43,220 bases of DNA from an uncultured Acidimicrobiales bacterium (GTDB taxonomy: Bacteria; Actinomycetota; Acidimicrobiia; Acidimicrobiales; SHLQ01): contig CAKZVC010000041.1 of NCBI GenBank assembly GCA_937922235.1, positions 1 to 43,220 of the forward strand, in the 5' to 3' direction. Positions 36,602-43,220 of the stretch are shown piece by piece. A program made the position numbers and the translations under genes. The stretch's first letter is position 1, and each line of letters opens with the position of its first letter. Under the pieces are notes generated by a model. The model had not been told where the DNA came from, searched no databases, and worked only from the letters and a program-made list of their open reading frames with translations.

Positions 36602-37006
36602 GTGAGCGCCGTTGTTGAGACCGAGCGAGCTGAGGCCGCAGAGACTGATGTCATCAGTCTGACCATTCCGTCTCAGATGCGCTTTGTCCGCCTTGCGCGC
36701 ATCGGCGCCGCATCGATTGCCCGCCGCAAGGGGCTATCGGTTCGAGCAATCGACGACCTTCGTCTCGCTATCGACGAAACGTTCTCGCTGCTCCTTCGCG
36801 ACGAGGACCACGCAGGCTCGGTCGACCTGACCTACGAGATCGATTCTCACGAGCTTGTGGTTCAAGTCGTGCAACGCCTCACCGACGGCCCACTCGACAC
36901 CAACGCCGAAGACCTCATCCGGTTCGAGGTTGTCATCACCGACTTGGTCGACCGCTTCGAGGCCAACCCCGAACTCGGCGTCGTGCAGTTCTCGAAGAAG
37001 CTCTAA
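36602..37006 (+). CDS. Anti-sigma regulatory factor, HATPase_c_2 (RsbW-like)
   Basis: 134 residues. A short N-terminal tail and then a histidine-kinase-like ATPase fold: IPSQMRFVRLARIGAASIA, the N-box-like DDLRLAIDETFSLLL, and later LIRFEVVITDLVDRFE. RsbW/SpoIIAB-type proteins bind sigma factors and phosphorylate anti-anti-sigma partners. The glycine-rich G-box is weak, so the kinase activity is uncertain. The start is GTG 36602. No sigma or STAS gene is adjacent; the sigma factor at 2356 is a possible partner, but that is speculation. Confidence 0.78.
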   Translation: MSAVVETERAEAAETDVISLTIPSQMRFVRLARIGAASIARRKGLSVRAIDDLRLAIDETFSLLLRDEDHAGSVDLTYEIDSHELVVQVVQRLTDGPLDTNAEDLIRFEVVITDLVDRFEANPELGVVQFSKKL

Positions 37007-37035
37007 CGGAGGCTGGGCGCCGGAGGCGGTCACGA

Positions 37036-37068
37036 GTGACGAATTAGGGACAGTCCCTAATTCGTCAC
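37036..37068. repeat. 33-nt perfect intergenic palindrome, family A copy 2
   Basis: GTGACGAATTAGGGAC pairs fully with its mirror arm around one central base. It is near-identical to 26771-26803. The right end overlaps the stop codon of dut (37065-37067), between convergent genes. Confidence 0.92.
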
Positions 37069-37505
37069 TTCTTGCCGCTGGAGCCGAAGCCGCCTTCACC
37101 GCGGACGCTGTCGGGTAGTTCGTCTACCTCAACGAAGTTGGCGTGCTCGACACGCTGGATCACAAGCTGGGCAATGCGGTCGCCGCGCTCGATGACAAAC
37201 GGTTCGGTCGGGTCGAGGTTCACCAAGATGACCTTGAGCTCACCTCGGTAGCCCGAGTCGATTAGGCCGGGGGTGTTCAGGCAGGTGACGCCATGCTTGA
37301 GGGCCAAGCCCGAGCGTGGCTGCACGAAGCCGGCGTATCCCTCGGGGATCGCAATGGCAGCGCCAGTGGGTACGAGACCTCGACCGCCGCCGGGTGCAAG
37401 GGTCAAACCCTCGGCGGCAACTAGGTCGGCGCCGGCATCGCCTTCGGTGGCGTAGGCCGGCATTTTGAGGTCTGGGTCGAGTCGACGTAACGGAATCTCC
37501 AACAC
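37065..37505 (-). CDS. dut: Deoxyuridine 5'-triphosphate nucleotidohydrolase (dUTPase)
   Basis: 146 residues, the usual trimeric dUTPase size. Hydrolyses dUTP to dUMP and pyrophosphate, keeping uracil out of DNA and supplying dTMP synthesis. All five motifs are present: [41 protein letters not shown] and [10 protein letters not shown]. The start is GTG 37505 (V-L-E-I-P-L), supported by a TAGGGT box 7 nt upstream. The last codons run into a palindromic repeat. Confidence 0.95.
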   Translation of the reverse strand: MLEIPLRRLDPDLKMPAYATEGDAGADLVAAEGLTLAPGGGRGLVPTGAAIAIPEGYAGFVQPRSGLALKHGVTCLNTPGLIDSGYRGELKVILVNLDPTEPFVIERGDRIAQLVIQRVEHANFVEVDELPDSVRGEGGFGSSGKK

Positions 37506-37512
37506 GAGACCA

Positions 37513-37518
37513 ACCCTA
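37513..37518 (-). promoter_or_regulatory. Leaderless-type -10 box of dut
   Basis: TAGGGT on the minus strand, 7 nt before GTG 37505. The divergent orn promoter box is 18 nt away. Confidence 0.5.
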
Positions 37519-37535
37519 TGCGGCCCGGCGCTCGG

Positions 37536-37541
37536 TAACGT
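37536..37541 (+). promoter_or_regulatory. Leaderless-type -10 box of orn
   Basis: TAACGT, 6 nt before ATG 37548. Confidence 0.5.
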
Positions 37542-37547
37542 AGCCGG

Positions 37548-38093
37548 ATGCTTGCTTGGATGGACCTGGAGATGACCGGTCTCGACCCTGACCGTCACGT
37601 CATTGTGGAGATCGCAACCCTTCTCACCGATGACAACCTCGAACTCATTGCTGAGGGACCCGATCTTGTGGTGTACCAGCCGCCCGAAGTTATGGCCGAG
37701 ATGGACGACTTCGTTCGCAAGATGCACACGAAGTCAGGCCTGCTTCCACAGATCGAAGCATCGACGATCAGCTTGGAAGACGCAGCAGCGCAGACCCTGG
37801 CGTTCTTGAAGGAGCACATCCCCGAGGAGCGAACGGTTCCGCTGTGCGGAAACTCGATCGGCACCGACCGCCGGTTCCTGTCCAAGCACACCCCGGAGAT
37901 CGAAGAGTTCTTGCACTACCGCTCGGTCGACGTCTCGACCATCAAGGAGCTCGCTCGACGCTGGCATCCAGGTGTGCTCGATGGAGCTCCGAAGAAGGGC
38001 CTCTCGCATCGAGCGCTCGACGATATCCGTGAATCGGTCAGCGAGCTGCAGTACTACCGCGCCGAGGTCTTCAAAGACGTCAGCGCCGACTGA
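37548..38093 (+). CDS. orn: Oligoribonuclease
   Basis: 181 residues, DEDDh-type 3'-5' exoribonuclease that degrades 2-5-nt RNAs and pGpG. Catalytic residues: D6 and E8 ([10 protein letters not shown]), the Asp in [11 protein letters not shown], and the His and Asp of [11 protein letters not shown]. Length and motifs are normal. Divergent from dut with 42 nt between starts. The MBL hydrolase gene follows 3 nt after the stop, so they are probably cotranscribed. Confidence 0.95.
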   Translation: MLAWMDLEMTGLDPDRHVIVEIATLLTDDNLELIAEGPDLVVYQPPEVMAEMDDFVRKMHTKSGLLPQIEASTISLEDAAAQTLAFLKEHIPEERTVPLCGNSIGTDRRFLSKHTPEIEEFLHYRSVDVSTIKELARRWHPGVLDGAPKKGLSHRALDDIRESVSELQYYRAEVFKDVSAD

Positions 38094-38096
38094 CGA

Positions 38097-39218
38097 ATGC
38101 CTGAAGCACCGTCAGAGTCCGACAGTCAACCCAAGCCAGAGAAGTCCGAACGCCGGACACCGGCTGATGTGGCCGAAGAGGTCGCGCCGGGCATCGTGCG
38201 AATCATGTTGCCGATCGAGCTTCCGGGCCTCGGTCATGTCAACTGCTACGCGCTCGAAGACGACCGCGGCATCGCGCTGATCGACCCAGGGCTAGCTGAC
38301 GGCCTAAGTCATGACGTGCTCACCGGGCGCCTGGCTGATGTCGGGCTCGACATCGCTCGCGTGCACACCGCAGTAGCGACGCACGGTCACTTCGATCACT
38401 TCGGTGGCATCGCCCGTCTCCGCAAGCTCGAGACCGCCCAGCCCGTGGCCGTGTACGCGCACGCAAGCTTTGGCGCGGGTTGGCGCGACGCGTACTCCGA
38501 GCTACTCGACCCTGCTAGCGAAGACTCCTCGAGCCTCGAAGCTCGGACTGACGAAGAGGTCCGCGAGTACTTGCTCGAACTTGCTGGCAGCCTTCGCCGC
38601 GAAACTCCCTGGGGCACCAAGACTGACGGCTTCCCTGTCGACCTCCTGCGCTCGTGGTCTGAGGGCATCAACCCGATCGACACGCTTCGACCACCCGATG
38701 TCTCGCACCCCGTGAACGACGGCGACACGATCGAGCTCGGCGGCCATGCATGGACCGCACTGCACACGCCGGGTCATGCCGACGATCATCTCTGCTTGTG
38801 GAACGGCGAGCTCGGCGTCATGTTCGGCGGCGACCATCTTCTACCGAACATCACTCCTCACATCTCCGGGTTCTCGGCCTACGACGACCCGCTCGGCGAG
38901 TTCTTTGCATCACTCGAACGAGTGGCCGGGGTCGAGGGCATCGAGCTCGTCTTGCCGGCACATGGCGACCCGTTCGGCGACCCATCCGGTCGGGCGGCTG
39001 CAATTGCCGAACATCACCACGGTCGCCTCGATCGCATTCGTGAAATCGGTGACGAGATCGGAAACCAACCCGTCGGTGGCTACATGAAACTGCTGTTCCG
39101 TGAACGCTCGTGGGGCATGATGGCCGCCAGCGAAACGTACGCCCATCTCGAATGGCTACGCATCCATGACAACGCCACTAGGACCAACGAAGGCAAGTCC
39201 CCGCACTACGACATCTAG
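38097..39218 (+). CDS. Metallo-beta-lactamase fold hydrolase
   Basis: 373 residues. The metal-binding motif THGHFDH is at about residues 95-101. Other family landmarks are LIDPGLADGL, LHTPGHADDHLCLW, FGGDHLLPNITPH and VLPAHGDPF. It is related to glyoxalase II-like and other two-domain MBL hydrolases. A C-terminal helical region follows. The substrate is unknown. It sits in an apparent operon with orn, and two 50-nt palindromic repeats follow the stop. Confidence 0.88.
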   Translation: MPEAPSESDSQPKPEKSERRTPADVAEEVAPGIVRIMLPIELPGLGHVNCYALEDDRGIALIDPGLADGLSHDVLTGRLADVGLDIARVHTAVATHGHFDHFGGIARLRKLETAQPVAVYAHASFGAGWRDAYSELLDPASEDSSSLEARTDEEVREYLLELAGSLRRETPWGTKTDGFPVDLLRSWSEGINPIDTLRPPDVSHPVNDGDTIELGGHAWTALHTPGHADDHLCLWNGELGVMFGGDHLLPNITPHISGFSAYDDPLGEFFASLERVAGVEGIELVLPAHGDPFGDPSGRAAAIAEHHHGRLDRIREIGDEIGNQPVGGYMKLLFRERSWGMMAASETYAHLEWLRIHDNATRTNEGKSPHYDI

Positions 39219-39268
39219 GTTTTTGTGAAGGATTTGGACCCTCACAGGTACCTTTTCCTTCACAAATC
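39219..39268. repeat. 50-nt palindromic repeat unit, family C copy 1
   Basis: TTTGTGAAGGA and TCCTTCACAAA form an 11-bp stem around an inner GGACCCT...AGGTACC. The unit repeats 60 nt downstream with two substitutions. It lies between convergent genes and may terminate both. Confidence 0.92.
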
Positions 39269-39278
39269 CTGGCTGCCG

Positions 39279-39328
39279 GTTTTTGTGAAGGATTTGGACC
39301 CTGTCAGGTACCTTTTCCTTCACAAATC
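39279..39328. repeat. 50-nt palindromic repeat unit, family C copy 2
   Basis: Direct copy of 39219-39268; only the central CA versus GT differs. It ends one base before the ccdA stop codon. Confidence 0.92.
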
Positions 39329-39329
39329 T

Positions 39330-40256
39330 CTAGGCGTCGGCGAGTTCCATCTCTGGTTCGAGGGCGTCAGCCTTGTTGGTGCGGCGGACTACGAAGCCGG
39401 CGATGACTAGCGCCACGTTGATGGCGACAAAGGGCCAGCCAAGGAAGGCCGTGCGGGTGGTCATCCACCCGAAGACGTCGATCGGCGAAGCGAACCAGTT
39501 GTTCAGGCTCGACTGAATTCCACTTGCCTCGAGCATGAAGTTGTTCAGCCACTCGGTGGGCTCGTTGCCGCTATCGCTAAAGACTTGGATTTCCCAGATG
39601 CCGTAGCCGATCATGTACGGCCCAACGAGCAGCAGCAAGATTGCCGAGAAGATGTTGATCTTCGGAAGAAGCGCACGGAACTTGTTGACCAATTCGCGCT
39701 TGCCGAGTGCCATGAGGAGCGTGAGCACCGTGGCGAGCAAGCCCATGCCGAGGCCGTAGCTAAGAAACGCACCGAGTTGGGTGGTGAAACCTCCGGTTGA
39801 CGAGGACACTCCTACAGCTGCGCTGAACACACCGATCGTGCAGGTGAGCGAAGCGATTGCATACGACATTCCGAACAGGAACATCGAGCTGAACGAACCG
39901 GACTTGCCGCCCTTGTTGAGCTTCGGAAGGCTAAGGGTGATCGTCTTGCCGGCGAGCATGTAAATGCCGAGTGCAATCAAACCAACGCCGAGTGCGATGT
40001 TGAAGTACGGCAGGATCTCAGCGAGTGCCGACTGAAGGCCGCCGAGCACGATGCCCACGAGGCCGAACACGACCATGATGCCGAGGCTCAATGCAAGGCC
40101 AACACCTTGGGCTCGATTCAGCGAAGCGACGCGACTGGTGGAGTCGTCCTTCTGTCCGAGAAACATGCCGAGGTAGGCGGGTAACAGCGCGAAGCCGCAC
40201 GGGTTGATGAGGGCAACCATTCCTGCGCCGAACGCAAAGGGGCTAAAGAATTCCAT
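39330..40256 (-). CDS. ccdA: CcdA/DsbD-type thiol transport membrane protein
   Basis: 308 residues with about seven hydrophobic helices. It carries electrons from cytoplasmic thioredoxin across the membrane to external thiol proteins. The redox cysteines are in INPCGFALLPAYLG (helix 1) and SLTCTIGVFSAAVG (middle). FGMSYAIASLTC is typical of the family. It has a C-terminal extension with an extra helix. The ATG at 40256 has a GGAG about 10 nt upstream. Upstream by 13 nt is a TlpA-like thioredoxin lipoprotein, its likely redox partner. Confidence 0.92.
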   Translation of the reverse strand: MEFFSPFAFGAGMVALINPCGFALLPAYLGMFLGQKDDSTSRVASLNRAQGVGLALSLGIMVVFGLVGIVLGGLQSALAEILPYFNIALGVGLIALGIYMLAGKTITLSLPKLNKGGKSGSFSSMFLFGMSYAIASLTCTIGVFSAAVGVSSSTGGFTTQLGAFLSYGLGMGLLATVLTLLMALGKRELVNKFRALLPKINIFSAILLLLVGPYMIGYGIWEIQVFSDSGNEPTEWLNNFMLEASGIQSSLNNWFASPIDVFGWMTTRTAFLGWPFVAINVALVIAGFVVRRTNKADALEPEMELADA

Positions 40257-40269
40257 GGATTACAAACTC

Positions 40270-40863
40270 CTACGACAACAGCTCGCTGTTGATGGTTTCG
40301 GTAAGGGTCTCGGCGTTGAAGACGCCGGCATGGACCCGGATGATTTCGTGATCAGCATTGAGGAAGACGGTCGTTGGCATCGCAAGACCCTCAAAGAGAC
40401 GGAAGATCGACCCGTCGAGATCTTGGCCGGTGGTAAAGGTCACGCCGGTCTCTTCGAGCAGCGCTGTCGAGGCTTCGGTGCGATCGGAGGTGGCAAGGCC
40501 AAGGAAGGTGACTTCGCCGGCAAGGTTGTTCGAGACCGACTCGAAATCGGGAAGCTCGGCAACACACGTTGGGCACCACGAGGCGAAGAAGTTGAGTACA
40601 ACCGGGCCTTCAGGCAAGTCTGCGAACGCCGCCGTGCCCCCATCAAAGGTTTCGTATTCGAAATTGACGACTTCACCGTCGACCGAGGTTTCGACTTCGC
40701 CGGCTTCGATCGCCGGCGCCAGCGGTTCATCACCGAGGCTGATCGTGCCATTACTGCTGTCCGAACTACATGCCGCAGCGATCGACGCAACCGCGAAAAG
40801 CACAGCGAGGAGACGCATTCGGCGACTCGACTGAGCTGATGATCGTGCGGTGTTTGTGGACAT
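40270..40863 (-). CDS. TlpA-like thioredoxin-fold lipoprotein
   Basis: 197 residues. Signal peptide with lipobox A-A-A-C (about residue 31), then an acidic linker and a redoxin domain: GPVVLNFFASWCPTCVAELPDFESV with active-site CPTC, FLGLATSDRTEA, and LAMPTTVFLNADHEIIRVHAG with the cis-Pro. It should keep external cysteines reduced, fed by CcdA 13 nt downstream. The start could be ATG 40863 or ATG 40818 (M-R-L-L-A-V). Confidence 0.9.
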   Translation of the reverse strand: MSTNTARSSAQSSRRMRLLAVLFAVASIAAACSSDSSNGTISLGDEPLAPAIEAGEVETSVDGEVVNFEYETFDGGTAAFADLPEGPVVLNFFASWCPTCVAELPDFESVSNNLAGEVTFLGLATSDRTEASTALLEETGVTFTTGQDLDGSIFRLFEGLAMPTTVFLNADHEIIRVHAGVFNAETLTETINSELLS

Positions 40864-41014
40864 AGTTCGGGCTTTCACAGGTGGGGGAACATGTGAGCTA
40901 TCGCTTGGGATACGAGCGTGAACACCCAGTATTGACGATCACATTCCTTCAAACGGTAAGAAACATGGAAGTTCACTGGCTGTTTCGAAGTGCCCTTCCT
41001 CTACATTCGGCGGG

Positions 41015-41818
41015 GTGAACAACGACGCAAAGGCTCTCGGGGCAGTCAATTCTGCCAGTTCCACCACACCCGTAAGCCGTGGAGCCGACGACTTGGTCGA
41101 TCAGCCCGCGTCTGGCCGCACCTTCACTACGACCCGTCGAGTATCGATCGATGACGCCTCTCCAACTGGCCGAATGGAGTTCGACGCCATCGCCCGGTTC
41201 CTTCAAGATGCGGGCAATGACGACACCGACGATGCTGACATGGCTGAGCTCGGCTTGGCGTGGGTCGCACGCCGGTCAGCAATGGAGGTGTACTCGCCGG
41301 CGATCGCTCGTGAGCTGTTGACGATGACCACGTGGTGCTCGGGAACCGGCCGTCGTTGGGCTGAACGCCGCACCAGCATCCGTGGCGAGCACGGCGCCCA
41401 CATCGAAGCGGCGGCAGTGTGGATACACCTCGATGCCACCACCGGCCGCCCGATTCCGTGGGGAGATGGCTTCGCCTCGACCTACCTCGACGCGGCCCAG
41501 GGCCGCCAGATCGACTCGAAGCTGCGCCACCCCAAGGCCGTCCCGAACGACACCGAGCTCGACACCCCATGGATGTTTCGCCACACCGACATGGACGGCT
41601 TCGGTCACGTCAACAACGCGGCCTACCTCGCCATTGCTGAGGAACACCTCAACGTTGATGCGCCGTGCCGAGTCGAGATCGAGTGGCGATCACCCAGCCT
41701 CGCCAACGAACCGCTCTCCATCCACCGGCAGAACAACCAGCTCTGGGTCCTCGCCAAAGACAACACCCTGCGGGTAACCATCACCACCCAGCCATTGGGG
41801 TCAGGCCTCAACAACTAA
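41015..41818 (+). CDS. Acyl-ACP thioesterase-like hotdog protein
   Basis: 267 residues arranged as two hotdog halves, as in acyl-ACP thioesterases. The N-terminal half has MAELGLAWVARRSAMEVYSPAIAREL and GTGRRWAERRTSIRGEHGAHIEAAAVWIHLD. The second half has the catalytic-type HTDMDGFGHVNNAAYLAIAEE. It would release free fatty acids from ACP or CoA. The start is GTG 41015. The last residues (PLGSGLNN) and the stop are encoded by the first copy of the 27-nt repeat at 41797, so the original C-terminus was probably replaced. Confidence 0.85.
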   Translation: MNNDAKALGAVNSASSTTPVSRGADDLVDQPASGRTFTTTRRVSIDDASPTGRMEFDAIARFLQDAGNDDTDDADMAELGLAWVARRSAMEVYSPAIARELLTMTTWCSGTGRRWAERRTSIRGEHGAHIEAAAVWIHLDATTGRPIPWGDGFASTYLDAAQGRQIDSKLRHPKAVPNDTELDTPWMFRHTDMDGFGHVNNAAYLAIAEEHLNVDAPCRVEIEWRSPSLANEPLSIHRQNNQLWVLAKDNTLRVTITTQPLGSGLNN

Positions 41819-41857
41819 CAAGTTCCCCTCGGGGTCAGGCCTCAACAACTAACAAGT
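41797..41857 (+). repeat. Two direct copies of a 27-nt repeat (family D), left arm
   Basis: GGGGTCAGGCCTCAACAACT followed by AACAAGT occurs at 41797-41823 and 41831-41857, a 34-nt period. Two inverted copies with the same 34-nt period follow at 41972-42031. The first copy lies inside the end of the thioesterase gene. Confidence 0.95.
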
Positions 41858-41971
41858 ACGCGCGAAATCGCTGGATTATCAACGTTCAGCGGCGCGCTTC
41901 AGCTTCAAGGCCTTTTGAGCTACGAGGGGTCCACCCCCTCACAACATCGCAGAATCAACGAAATTTGATCA

Positions 41972-42031
41972 GTTGTTAGTTGTTGAGGCCTGACCCCACG
42001 ACGCGGTTGTTAGTTGTTGAGGCCTGACCCC
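41972..42031 (-). repeat. Two inverted copies of the family D repeat, right arm
   Basis: Reverse complements of the repeat at 41797-41857 lie at 41972-41997 and 42006-42031, again with 34-nt spacing. The 114-nt loop between the arms contains no coding frame but has a GAGGGG/CCCCTC hairpin near 41928. The last copy ends 14 nt before the selenoprotein stop. Confidence 0.95.
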
Positions 42032-42045
42032 ACTACGAGCACTGG

Positions 42046-43164
42046 CTACAACGTCTGGGGGTAGTAGTCGGCTGCGGGGGTGGCGCCGGCTTCGGTGGTG
42101 AAGTCGCCATCGAAGGGCCACTCGTCTTCTTGTCCGGGCAGCGGCCCTTGGTTGAACCGGCCGAGCTCGCCACCGCCAGCTGCTTCGTTGCCGACGAGCG
42201 ACCAGGCCTGACGCTTGTAGGTCCAGTTCTCGGGCTGCAATCGGTGTGCTTCGCGGAAGTGCGCAAAGGCACCGTCTCGGTTGCCTTCCGACCACAGGTA
42301 GTTGGCCATCTCGAAATGCGCTGCACCGGCCGATTTGTCGACAGGACGCTCCTGGGACGCTTCGACAACCTCGATCGGCGACATGACGAATCGGCTGTCG
42401 GCGCCATTCGCAGCCCAATCACGAATTGCGTCGGCGTAGTCCTCTCGAACCTGGCCACCGCGTAGGCGCGCCGCGAGCTCAGGGTCGGAGTCTTCGATCT
42501 TCTTGGCCTTCGCTTCGACCTTTGCGTCGCGATCGTCGAGGAAGCCTTGGAGCCAGTCGGGGTAGTTGTTGCCGGGCGGGAACCCAGGTTCGGCCGGTCG
42601 CACGATGGTTCCCGACTCGTCGATCCAGATCACGTTCGGGATATTGACGACACCGAACAGCGCGTCCATCTGATGGTTGGGGTCGAGCAGCGACGGATGT
42701 GTTGGGTTCGCGGCTTCGATGAACGGACGGGACGCTTCAGGGTCGCTCATCTCGAGCGATACCGTCACGATCACAACATTCGCATCGGCGAGCTCGTCTT
42801 GCAATGCCTGCCACCCGGGCAGGTCGTAGCGGCAGCCTCAATACGGCGCCCAGGCAACGAGCACCGTCTTCTTGCCGGCAATGGGCAGGGTGACGGTGTT
42901 GCCGTCGAGGTCAGCAAGCTCGAACTCGGGCGAGGTAGCCGTAACCAACGCTCGACCGCTCAGCGATTCGGGGCCGACGGCCCATCGTCCGGCATCTTCG
43001 TCGTGCACGATCGCCATGCCAAGCCGGTCGGCGGTCGATTGCAGGTCGAAGCCATCGGGCAGCGGTACGCAGACGTCGCCCTTGCAGGCGCCCTCGGGTT
43101 TGATTTCCCAGCCGGTTCCTTCGCGGAAGGTGTCGGCATCGATGGTGAGCGAGTCGATGAGCAT
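42046..43164 (-). CDS. Selenocysteine-containing thioredoxin-fold protein (U-x-C), TGA recoded
   Basis: 372 residues if TGA 42838-42840 is read as Sec109. The N-terminal part has a C-K-G-D-V-C motif (GWEIKPEGACKGDVCVPLPDG). A redoxin domain follows: [40 protein letters not shown], and NIPNVIWIDESGTIVRPAEPGFP. A TPR-like helical C-terminus has AHFEMANYLWSEGNRDGAFA. The TGA replaces the redox residue of the beta-alpha turn, with Cys111 two residues later (U-x-C). The reading frame continues unbroken on both sides, and the downstream half completes the fold. A SECIS-like hairpin follows the TGA. No signal peptide is visible, so it is probably cytoplasmic. The start is ATG 43164 (GTG 43179 possible). 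Ordinary annotation would split it into two genes at 42838. Confidence 0.9.
42808..42835 (-). promoter_or_regulatory. Candidate bacterial SECIS stem-loop after the Sec TGA
   Basis: On the minus strand, CTGCC (42835-42831) pairs with GGCAG (42812-42808). An upper stem ACCT/GGGT closes a GCCC apical loop starting with G at 42820; a 6-nt bulge (GCTACG) lies on the 5' side. The loop begins 17 nt after the TGA. The G in the first loop position and the distance agree with the general bacterial SECIS pattern recognised by SelB. Confidence 0.65.
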
Positions 43165-43220
43165 GATCGAGCATCGCACAGATCTTGTCGCTACGGCGAG
43201 AGCACCGCTCGATCCCAGGC

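Noticed and set aside
39219..39328. CRISPR-like pair of repeats
   Set aside because: Only two units, each internally palindromic, with an uninformative 10-nt spacer and no cas genes.
41797..42031. CRISPR array or IS element
   Set aside because: Copies are in both orientations with 7-8-nt gaps, and no transposase or cas gene lies between or nearby.
42838..43179. A stand-alone 113-residue protein ending at TGA 42838
   Set aside because: The frame continues without another stop, the following residues (GCRYDLPGW) complete a redoxin active site, and a tRNA-Sec exists. Treated as one selenoprotein.

Overview
The window looks like part of a GC-rich actinobacterial chromosome, most likely from an Acidimicrobiia/Ilumatobacter-type lineage. 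This placement is inference from several traits: many lipoproteins with Thr-rich linkers, a type I plus type II glutamine synthetase pair beside an OmpR-type orphan regulator, DedD-h oligoribonuclease beside dUTPase, and at least ten genes with a TANNNT box 6-7 nt (once 5 nt) before the start codon, which is the arrangement of leaderless actinobacterial genes. No phage, IS element, CRISPR array or rRNA was seen.

Layout. 1-2160: two almost identical selenocysteine tRNA genes face each other as a 138-bp inverted repeat around two secreted-protein genes (a CBM9-like protein and a degenerate CopC-like protein). 2195-9566 (minus strand): small membrane protein, sigma-70 factor, Ig-like membrane protein, nadE, a TauD-type dioxygenase with a TetR-like operator, azlC/azlD, and a divergent stand-alone EF-Tu. 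9877-17019: lipoprotein, desaturase, an ECF sigma factor overlapping a membrane Asp-box sensor/anti-sigma candidate, a hypothetical gene, and polX with a Lys/Ala-rich linker. 17024-23362: a 2112-residue surface protein with 15 He_PIG/cadherin-like repeats. 23529-26770: nitrogen-assimilation cluster glnII <-> glnA-GlnR-like regulator. 26943-36527: lipoproteins, MDR oxidoreductase, ridA, solute-binding lipoprotein, Tat thioredoxin-like lipoprotein, erpA/mrp Fe-S pair, SGNH hydrolase, SDR and a DUF4031 gene. 36602-43164: HATPase anti-sigma factor, dut/orn, MBL hydrolase, ccdA-tlpA, a thioesterase, and a selenoprotein.

The standout is the selenoprotein at 42046-43164 (minus). Two collinear reading frames are separated only by an in-frame TGA inside a thioredoxin-fold active site (W-A-P-Y-U-G-C-R). 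A stem-loop with a G at the start of its apical loop begins 2 nt after the TGA, at a spacing typical of bacterial SECIS elements. With the tRNA-Sec pair at the other end of the window, this shows that the organism decodes UGA as selenocysteine. selA, selB and selD are not in the window. Extracytoplasmic thiol chemistry is a recurring theme (CcdA, TlpA, Tat C-x4-C protein, U-x-C protein).

Intergenic space is rich in short palindromic repeats of at least four sequence families. They sit mostly at 3' ends of convergent genes and sometimes form the last codons of those genes. No transposase that could mobilise them is present here.
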